Positions 55,658 through 64,000 of a stretch of 64,000 nt of DNA are shown here, piece by piece; the first letter of the stretch is position 1, and each line of letters begins with the position of its first letter. Under the pieces are notes generated by a model that saw only the letters and a list, made by a program, of their open reading frames with translations, was not told where the DNA came from and ran no database searches. This DNA comes from Polytrichum commune (Eukaryota; Streptophyta; Polytrichopsida; Polytrichales; Polytrichaceae). The position numbers were made by a program, and so were the translations under genes. Location of the stretch: assembly GCA_950295325.1 (NCBI GenBank), contig OX485803.1, forward strand, positions 77,453,554 through 77,517,553, in the 5' to 3' direction.

Positions 55658-57030
55658 AGGTGGAAGATAAGCTCTGGATAAAGCGTCAACGAGGGCGGCG
55701 TTGTCCCACTTTGGAAGAATGACAATATATATTGTTGTTTGTATGCTAATCCCTCTTCTTATTTGAATTTTCCTGATACACCGAGTGTGAGTGGTGTGTC
55801 TTGTTCGTTTGGGGCACTTGATACTAACGGCAATGGTACGCAAATTTCACGACTTTCAATACTAACCAACCTCTGGAAAATATTTGGACCCTTTGTGGAT
55901 CTTTTATTTTTTGAAGGTGAAATCCTTGGTCCTAAGATGGTTGGGGCTTTGCCAGGTTCAACTCTTGCTAAGGATATTATTCTAACAAAAAAAGAAGAAG
56001 AGAGTGAATGCTAACATTCTTTAACCTTGAACTCTTTAAAAAAAAAAGGAATCGATGACAATGAAACTTAAAGGAAAACAAATGGAGAAGGAATAAACAC
56101 CCACCACCAAAATACAAAACCGACCCCAATTTAGACATTTAAAAAACTAGATAAATAAAAAAAGAAATATCGACTAATTGCCTAAATACATTAGGAAACA
56201 TGAGATATCAATTGATAAAATTTACACTCTCTAGGCCCACTTCCGGGTAAGAATTGAGAAATGCGAGCCACTTGCTAGGAGCTAGGAAATAATTCGTTTG
56301 CTCTTCAGAACTTCCCGGACTCTGGTTGGAAGCTGGGGCGATTTGGCGAGTTTTGACTGGGTTAATAAATCCACCTTGTGTTCATTGTGACCGGCATGGA
56401 ATATAAAGGGCGCCTCCACACCATTGCCTGCATGCCTGCCTGCCTGCCTGCCCTCGTCTGTTTGTAGACATCTTGTACCCACGTCCAAGGTTGCCGGGAG
56501 TTGCTGCAGGTGTGGCTTCCTGCCACAGTCTCACATTTATGCTCAAATATTAACCCTTCTTGTTGCCTAATCTTCAATTTCAATCCGGCACCCCAACTCC
56601 TGTTTTCCTCCAATTTCTAGCAGGTGTTCGAACATGTCCTTGAATTGCACTGAGTTCTGCCTTTGCAAGTGTTCACACCGTGGGTCATTTTGAAGGCCAA
56701 ACTCAAATCGGAGTGCATTTCCTCTTCCTCTTCTCTGGCTTGTATTTGTTTATATTTGTGTGCTTGGCACATTATCTCTCAGAAACTTCAGCTTTTTGCT
56801 TAATCTCCAAGCGGGGGAAACGTTCATCTGTAGCTTCCTTCTTCCCTCTTGGCAGTAAGCCCCATCTCGTTTCGATTCTCTTACTGCAGCAACCCCCATA
56901 CCAGATTGTGCCACAACCATCTCCAAAACCTCACATTTGTCACTAGCAGAAGAAGCAGAAGAAGCAGAAGAAGATTTGGTCCTCTAACAAACCCAAAAAC
57001 TGGCAATGTCTTAGTACATGAATGTTGACG
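55658..57030. other. non-coding, possible upstream region of the 57.6 kb gene
   Basis: Holds a (TGCC)n tract (about 56429-56453), an (AGCAGA)-like tract at about 56946-56974 and splice-like sites (CTTGGCAG near 56853, TTACTGCAG near 56889, GACGTGCAG near 57035). No gene is supported before 57.0 kb. Confidence 0.4.
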
Positions 57031-57530
57031 TGCAGGAGCCGAGCATCTTGGTTTTGTCGGTAAGTTGGCTGTGCACGGAAGCTACAGTAGCTTCAAGGGT
57101 AATAACTCTTGAATAACTGGCAATATATATTCTTGTTGGGATTAGTTTCGAACGTGTAATATATTCCTGGCTCTTGCTTGTTCGATGCATTAGTTTATAG
57201 ACCAAAGCTGGAAAGTGTTTTGAGCAAGATCTGTGGGATTACCACCTGTGCAGGTAACTCTTATTTCCAAGCAACATAGGGGGGTCCATGTGTACTTGTT
57301 GACTTGAAGGAGCAAGAGCGAGCATCTTAATTTTGTCGGTAAGTTGTCTGTAGACGAAAGCTAGCTTCAAGGATATTAAATCCTGTCAGTACTCTTGTTG
57401 CGATTAGTTTAAGGTATAGGGTAATTCCTGGCACTTGCTTGTTCGAGTGTTATGCATTAATGTATGGACCAAAGCTTGAATCAAAGTGTTTTGAGCGAGA
57501 TCTATGGGATTAGCACCAGGTTTGATTGGA
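57031..57530 (+). repeat. tandem duplication of about 280 bp with exon-like block
   Basis: Two units: GAGCATCTTGGTTTTGTCG then GTAAGTTG (57041) and the same with AATTTTG (about 57319), 279 bases apart. GTGTTTTGAGCAAGATCTGTG (57212) and its partner (57489) are 277 apart. Both units keep a strong donor-like TCG|GTAAGT. The first also has GTGCAG just before it (57030-57035). This looks like a duplicated leader exon of the gene downstream. Confidence 0.65.
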
Positions 57531-57571
57531 ATATTGTGCTACATCAAAATCTGTAAGTAAGGTGGAGCGTA

Positions 57572-58003
57572 TTGATCGAACACGGTATTGTGTGTGTGTT
57601 GGTGTGTAGTGGACCAGACAGATTGGTGGTGCGTCGTTTTTTCAATACTGAACTTGTGTTTTGTGGGTTGATGATGCGGTCCAGAAATTGTGACGAGTGT
57701 TCAATGAAGATCAAGATCACCAATGACACCACCCAAAGAATCACAATGTTAAAAGGCATCGCGGGTATTTACTCGGAATTAACTGAGTGTGATCCTGGAG
57801 GGACTATGACGGTGGTAGTGGATTACAATTTGACCTTGGGTGAGTATGTTGCTACGGATGAAGCAAGAAAAAAGCTTCTTGATGGCAAATCGCTGACTAA
57901 CGGTGTATTTTTTGAGTGGGCTGCGATTACATTCTATAAGACACCGGAAGACATTGTTTCCTGGCGTGGCACCAGAAAGCGTACCTCCCCTCCCAAGAGC
58001 CAG
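57572..58003 (+). CDS. small host-type protein, exon ending at a splice donor
   Basis: The open frame starts at 57572, but the conserved-looking part begins at about 57677 (MRSRNCDECSMKIKITNDT). It reads like a compact beta-rich domain: GIAGIYSELTECDPGGTMTV, YNLTLGEYVATDEA, LTNGVFFEWAAITFYKTPED. The frame then passes into CCAG|GTACTT at 58003, a good 5' splice site, after a basic RGTRKRTSPPKS tail. I recall similar plant proteins of unknown function but cannot name the family with certainty. Codon use and lack of stops suggest a living gene. Upstream lies the duplicated leader block. No further exon was recognised before the copia element. Confidence 0.5.
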
Positions 58004-59507
58004 GTACTTATATGCATTCACACCCCTCATTGCATGTACAGTAGGGTCCAATAAAGTCACAAAATTTTCTCCTTCTTTTTAATTCTTTGTTGTTCACAAA
58101 ATCATATAACTACAATTGAACATTGCAAGCTTCACTCCAAAGTAATTCCATGCCCTTGCAAATGATAGTGCAATTAGTTTTTCAAAATCTAATTACAATG
58201 TAGAAACGTCTATTTTACGAACTTTGGATATGTTCATCCATTGTTTATAGCATAAACTTTGCAACCTTTTTGGAGTATTGGACTATCATATTTGCAAAGA
58301 GAGATGTGAGCACTTATATTTCCTATATGTTCATGCGATTCAATATTTTATAAAGGTCATCACCAACAATTTTTAATTGGTTATTATTGTTAAATAGTGA
58401 AAAAGTGGAGTAAATTGTAAATGGAGTTTTTGTTTATTTAAGTGAGATTGCATAAGAATACAATTTTAGTTTTGCATCACAAAAAATAGGTATTTTGAAG
58501 GGACATAACTGAAGTTCTTTGAATGGATACATAGGAAATTTGTTACTTTATTGAGCCCTATTAGACTTGTCACAACAATTGAATTGCCTTAGCATAGTCC
58601 ATTTTCTATAAGAGAAATCTTGTATTGAAGGTGTATAGTGCTACTGTAGAGGCATCATTCTTGACTTGTGCTTTGGAAAGGAACCAAGCCAAGGCAACTC
58701 AAGAATGTTTGTATTAAGGACGTTTATTGGAAAAACGTTTATCTAAGGAAGGTGGAGTGATTATCTTCTCAAAGCATTCTAAGCCATCTATTTTATTGCA
58801 GTGTAGTTCACCATTCTAAAGCATCCCATTCTTGTAAATTTTACATGCTAATCTTGTTTTAAATTTTTTTTTTATGATGATGTCCTTTTCTATTGATTAT
58901 TTCGAATGTGCAAATGATAAATGTGCAAGGATGACTGTTGATGTTGTACCACTTAGTTTTTGTTTTGAACCTCAAAATAATTCAAAATCTTGTGCCAATG
59001 TAAGAAATTGAGTTTGTTGTGACATTGTTTGTTTTCTAGTTAATTCTTTGTTTAAGAGAAAAATAGAGCATTTGCAATGGGTTGGATGAAGGTGAGCATT
59101 GGTGCAATGTCATTATATACCAACCCCTTGTAATTGCTAAAGTTGTGTCCCCTATTTTGTGTTGATTGGTGTAAATGTTTTACACAAGTTAACTTCAAAT
59201 CTTTGAGTAGATGTGTGTAAACTTCTTCAAGACCCTTGTCTTCGAAGAGAAACTAGAAGTTTATAATTTTGGTGCGTCAAAAATGGGAACAAGGTCAAGA
59301 AAATTGATACAATCAAATATTTACCATTGGTTCCATTTAAAAGTAATGAAATGGGCACATACTTAAGCTGTCTAATTAAATCACATGCTTGAGTTTCCAA
59401 TTCTTTTTTGACACTTGGTTTTGGTTGTGCTTTAAAAGAAAGCTGCTTTGAGACCTGATGAAATGAGTGTTACGTTCATCCAAGTTAAAGTGGACAGTAA
59501 CAGACTC
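58004..59507. other. AT-rich non-coding, intron or intergenic
   Basis: No gene is supported. Probably intron or 3' flank of the exon upstream, into which the copia element inserted. Confidence 0.45.
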
Positions 59508-59817
59508 TGTTAATCAAATTCATTGGAACATTCCAAAAATAGAAGGTTCTGGTTAGAACAGGTGAAGCAAATAGGATTTATATCAACAGGTAGTTGAGCC
59601 TAGTATCTTTTGTACATGTAGTGTATTTGGAGCGAGTATAGCTCAGACAGATATAGCAATACATCATACATTGATCAAGGTATTCTCATCAGGCGTAGGA
59701 ATTACAATGGCTAGTATTCCGTAAGATGTAACAGTTTAGCATAGCAATAAAATTTTCACTGAATTGCAGAGTTGATTTCTCACATAGATACATGTGCAAT
59801 TAATTCAGTTTGCATCA
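59508..59817 (+). repeat. putative 5' LTR of the copia element
   Basis: Bounded by TGTTAATC and TGCATCA, just before the primer site. About 310 bp, a common copia LTR length. It cannot be confirmed without the second LTR. Confidence 0.35.
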
Positions 59818-59831
59818 GGTTATGGGCCCAC
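59818..59831 (+). other. primer binding site for half initiator tRNA-Met
   Basis: GGTTATGGGCCCAC is complementary to the anticodon arm of plant and animal initiator tRNA-Met (GTGGGCCCATAACC), not to its 3' CCA end. This is the primer mode known from Drosophila copia and some other Ty1/copia elements. Confidence 0.7.
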
Positions 59832-59858
59832 GCATGCTAGGAAAGAATTAACTGTGCG

Positions 59859-60800
59859 TTGGAAGTTTATTGTCTATACAACATGGATAAGAGAGACTCT
59901 GAGTCCATCAGAGTATTCGATGGTAACAAGTTTCCTGTCTGGAAGTTCTACATGGAACTTTGTTTTTCCACCAGAGAAGTAATGCATATTGTCGACGGCA
60001 CCACTCCACAGCCGGGCGAAGACGCATCAGAAATCGAAAAAGCAGCCTGGCAGAAGAGTGATAACCTGGCAAAACAATTAATAGGAGCATCAGTGACTCT
60101 ACCAGTTCTAGAGAACCTTGTCAATTGTACGACTGCAGCTTCTATGTGGTCTACATTGTGTGCATTCTATCAGCAGAAGTCCAAGGAAAATATCTACATG
60201 GTACAGAATAGTTTCTTCAAATATGAAATGAGCGCAGGAGATTCTATTAACACACATGTTAACAAGGTTGTTAGCATGGGAAACCTTCTGAAAGACCTAG
60301 GGAAACCTGTTTCAGAAGACATGCTAGTTACTAAAATCATCTGTAGCTTACCTCCAAGTTACAATAGCATTGTCACCGCTTGGACTAATGTTCCAATCGA
60401 GGATCAAACTGTCGCAAATCTCAAAGTCCGACTGCTACAATTGGAGAATCTCTTGGCGTTACAAGGAGGTGAACTCACAAGTGATTCAGCATTCTTCACC
60501 CGCTCCAACAGAACATCCTCACCAAACAGGAAACACACTCATGAGCAAAACAAGGAGTATATTAAAAATCTGAAGAGTCGCACTCGCTGTTACAACTGTG
60601 GAGAACACGACCATTGGACAGCCGAATGTCCATATCCGCGACGTGACAAAGATAAGTCCTCGAATCAGAAGAAAAACAGGTTTGGTTTACAAAAAATAAA
60701 CGAAGTGATGCATGCGCTGTTACATCTGAACAACCTAACTCTGGTTCAAGTAATTCAGCATCAGATTCTGATCGTAATGATTGCGCACTCATGGCAATAG
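59859..60800 (+). pseudogene. copia gag region
   Basis: 313 codons. The likely start is the ATG at 59883 (MDKRDSESIRVFDGNKFPVW). UBN2-type gag (FDGNKFPVWKFYME, AASMWSTLCAFYQQKSKEN, LPPSYNSIVTAW) with one CCHC knuckle, CYNCGEHDHWTAEC. The opening resembles the gag of true copia-type elements of animals. Confidence 0.8.
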
Positions 60801-63800
60801 GCAGCTGGTCACAAGCATTGAGCGTCAATTTTGATAAACAAGCTTGGTATGCTGATTCCGGTGCTACTGAGCATATGACAGAACACCGTGCCTGGTTTTC
60901 TACTTTTAAAGACATACCATCGGGAACATGGCCTGTTGCTATCGCAGATGATAGCAATCTGTGGGTCAGAGGAGTAGGTGACATCAACATAACACGACTG
61001 ATCGATGGTGTACACAAGAAGGGTGTTCTGAAGAAAGTGTTATTCGTACCTGACCTGCGACGAAATTTGTTCTCGATTGGTCTTGCATCCAGAGCTGGAT
61101 TCTCTTTTCAGACTATCAGAAACAAATGCGCTCTCTATGATGATTTTGGACAAGGTCCAAAGGTATTGGAAGGCAACTTAGTCGGGACATTGTACAAGTT
61201 GTCTATTCATCCTGTTCCTCCCGCATCGACAAAGGATGTTCGACCTGCAGATCAACCCTCATCTACAGTTCTTGCAGTCACAACACCCCGTGACATGGAT
61301 TTAGTACTCTGGCATAACAGAATGGGACATGTCAATATACATACCATTAAGAGTATGAGTGTGCACGAAAGCGTCAAGGATCTTCCAATACTTTCTAACA
61401 GCAAGCTGGCTCAAGTCTGTCCCGGATGCACTTTGGGAAAACAGCATAAAGCAACATATTCTTCAAATCCACAGAAAGAAAGATCGAAACTACCTGGAGA
61501 GTTGCTGCACGCAGATTTATGTGGAAAGATGTCCACTCCCTCCTTAGGTGGTGCTCATTATTACATCTTAATCAAGGACGACTGCACTTCTTTCAGGTTT
61601 GTTGCTTTCCTTAAAGCAAAGGGAGATGCTATCCGTTTCTTCATCAAGATATTACGCTTCATTGAGAAAGTTACAGGGAATTCCGTCAAGACACTTCGAA
61701 CAGATCGAGGCAAGGAGTTTTGCAACATTGACTTTGATCTACTTCTTGAAAGAGAAGGCATACTACGAGAAACCAGCACATCGTACACCCCTCAACAGAA
61801 CGGCTACGTTGAACGTGATAATCGTACCATCTGTGAAGCAGCTCGATGCATGCTGCATCTCCACAATCTACCTCTGAAACTCTGGGCAGAATCCGTTCAT
61901 ACCGCCGTTTATATTCTCAATCGGACAATCAACAATCAGGTTGGTTTTGTGACTCCCTATGAATTGTGGTTCAAAACAAAACCCAGTGTTTCTCATTTCA
62001 AAACTTTTGGCACCCTTGCTTATATCCTTATTGACAAGTCGAAACGTACTAAGTTTCAACCAAAAGGATCTCGGGTTATCTTTGTTGGCTACAGCGACAC
62101 GAGTAAGGCTTGGAGGTTCTGGAACCCTATCACAGACCTTGTCTCAGAGAGCTCTGATGTCATATTTGATGAAGCCACCGCATATTCATCCTCTCTTTTC
62201 TCGACGAAGCAGCCTCTGCATGTCGATATTCCTGTAGTCACAGCACTTCCACCCAACCCTCAACCAGTTCCCATTATTAATCCAGCTCCAATTATTGATC
62301 CAGTGGGAGTTTCCTCTACAACAGATTCTATCGATCTACCATCTCTCGATCATGACAGTCCTACAGATTCTCTTCATTTATCGGGTTCCTCTTCTATTCC
62401 ACCAATATTACCTACAGAGCCTATCAGTTCTTCTCCCGCATCTGTTTCATCTGATCCATATGCTCTTAATATACCTTCCTCTCTGCCCTCCTCAGATACA
62501 CCTATCCAACCTAAATACAAGTCTCTTACCGACATTTACACCGCATCCTCGGAACGCGCTCAAGCCGAAGCTGATCCGCCTGGTTCCCCTGATTCATCAC
62601 ACAACAGTTCATTCGCGAATATGATTCATTCAGCCGAAACCTACAGAGAACCGGCAACATATAAGCAAGCTACTATGTCTCCCCAAGCTGCACTATGGAA
62701 AGCGGCTATGGAAAAAGAATATGATTCACTCATGGAGAATCGTACATGGATTCTTGTTCCACCCCCTCCTGGTTGCAATATTGTTAAATGCAAATGGGTT
62801 TACAAGATCAAATATACATCTACAGGTGATGTTGACAAATATAAAGCTCGCCTCGTCGCCAAGGGATACAGTCAGGTACACGGCATCGATTATGACGAAA
62901 CCTTCAGCCATGTTATCAAACATGACTCTGTGCGTGTTCTTTTTGCAATTGTTGCTGTCTTGCGCATGCATATGCGTCAATTCGACATTGGGACAGCCTA
63001 CCTTAACAGTGATCTTACAACCCGCATATACATGCATCAACCAGAAGGTTTTGTTAACTCCAAGCATCCAACTCATGTATGTTCCTTACTCAAAAGCCTT
63101 TATGGCTTGAAGCAATCAGGTCGACTGTGGAATCAAACATTTGACACATTTCTCAAGCTATATCATCTTTTAACAAGCGATGCTGATACTTGTGTCTACT
63201 ACCGACTTACAGCCACCCATTCTATTGATCTTATTGTGGGCATATTTGTGGACGATGGCATTGTCTGTGCCACAAATGAGACAGATCTTGATGCAGTTAT
63301 TCAACATCTTCAGAAAAATTTCAAGGTTACTCATGGCCCTATGGACTATTATGTTGGTTTTCAAGTTCATCGGGACCCTGTTACTCATACTATTCTTGTA
63401 AATCAAGCTCGCTATATAACGGACATTATTCGTCGTTTTCAGTTAGACAATGCGAACACTGTGACGACTCCCGCAGACACTCACCTACCACTTCAAGCAA
63501 CTCTGGGTCCAGATGATCTTCCTCTTTCCCCATCCATACCATATCGAGAAGCTGTTGGCTGTCTCATGTACGCAATGGTATTGACTCGACCTGACATAGC
63601 TTTTGCAGTCAGCAGGGTTGCTAAATTCACAAATACTCCTCATCAATCTCATTGGACGGCTGTCAAACGGATTTTTCGTTACTTATCAGGTACCATTCAT
63701 ATGGGTGTCGCTTATTCTGGACACTTACCAGATTTATCTCTTCGTGGCTACTGCGATGCTGACTACGCCGGTGATCATGATGATCGCAAGTCTCGAACTG

Positions 63801-64000
63801 GCTACTTGTTCCTCATTGCAAATGGAGCCGTCGCCTGGTGTAGTAAGCGTCAGGGTTGTACAGCAGATTCTACAACTGAGCTGAGTTTGTTGCAATGGCT
63901 GAGTCCGTCAAGGAGGCTATCTGGCTACGTCGTCTCTTAAACAGTCTTGGTATCTCTTCACCAAACCCTACACCCATATTCTCTGACAACCAGGGAGCTA
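60791..64000 (+). pseudogene. copia pol region
   Basis: Protease WYADSGATEHM (D22). Pre-integrase H/C motif: LWHNRMGHVN, CPGCTLGKQHK. Integrase core with D-D-E positions in ADLCGKM, RTDRGKEF and QQNGYVERDN. RT with FDIGTAYLNSDL, SLYGLKQSGRLW and catalytic FVDDG. RNase H with GYCDADYAGDHDDRKSRTGY and WCSKRQ. The Ser/Pro-rich stretch at about residues 490-580 separates integrase from RT. Integrase before RT is diagnostic of Ty1/copia. Confidence 0.88.

Larger units (their letters stand above)
59508..64000 (+). mobile_element. Ty1/copia LTR retrotransposon, cut by the window end
   Basis: Leader/LTR, primer site, gag and pol (protease, integrase, RT, RNase H in the copia order) are present. The 3' LTR lies outside the window, so LTR identity and age cannot be judged. 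The element looks close to whole, with perhaps one or two interruptions, one of which, at the gag/pol overlap, could be natural recoding. Confidence 0.88.

Noticed and set aside
55739-56014. 91-codon frame after the hAT relic
   Set aside because: No similarity to transposase domains and no splice or composition support.

Overview
The window is a repeat-dominated nuclear segment, most likely from a land plant with a large genome. Plant evidence: a non-chromovirus Ty3/gypsy element of Tat/Athila type with a plant-transposon-type extra ORF, Tourist-like MITEs with TAA/TTA target duplications, and plant L1-type LINE relics. A LINE resembling Dualen/RandI, known to me from green algae, makes a seed-free plant (bryophyte, lycophyte, fern) or charophyte worth considering, but I cannot name the organism. 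Almost everything recognisable is a mobile element. Only one exon-like host gene candidate (57.6-58.0 kb) and a few unknown ORFs remain.

Layout. 0-8 kb: non-coding, with MITEs (225-608, 3170-3537), tRNA-derived SINEs, simple repeats and one copy of a dispersed repeat (7.1-7.6 kb). 8.0-15.9 kb, minus strand: a large non-LTR retrotransposon with a 2A-like motif, an AP-endonuclease domain, reverse transcriptase, a segment resembling a Dam-type adenine methyltransferase, RNase H, a CCHC motif and a restriction-like endonuclease. 15.9-18.1 kb, minus: relics of other LINE-type or unknown ORFs. 18-31 kb: non-coding sequence with several degenerate tandem arrays and a 3 kb block rich in a GGCTATAGCC-like motif. 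31-32.7 kb: a LINE relic and two MITEs.

32.7-51.4 kb: one long Ty3/gypsy element (LTR 1730 bp, start TGTA, end TACA, AGCAC target duplication). It carries gag, protease, RT, RNase H and integrase, then a 900-codon ORF in the env position. Its 5' LTR is interrupted by an older antisense gypsy relic. Its LTRs and its pol-to-ORF spacer are packed with the quasi-palindrome GRCNATNGYC. 51.4-59.5 kb: mostly non-coding, with an unknown ORF, a hAT transposase relic and a small plant-like exon preceded by a tandemly duplicated 280 bp block. 59.5-64 kb: the 5' part of a Ty1/copia element whose primer site matches the anticodon arm of initiator tRNA-Met. It runs off the window.

The strongest leads are the multi-domain LINE (two endonucleases, RNase H, methyltransferase-like segment, 2A-like peptide) and the dispersed GRCNATNGYC motif of the gypsy family.
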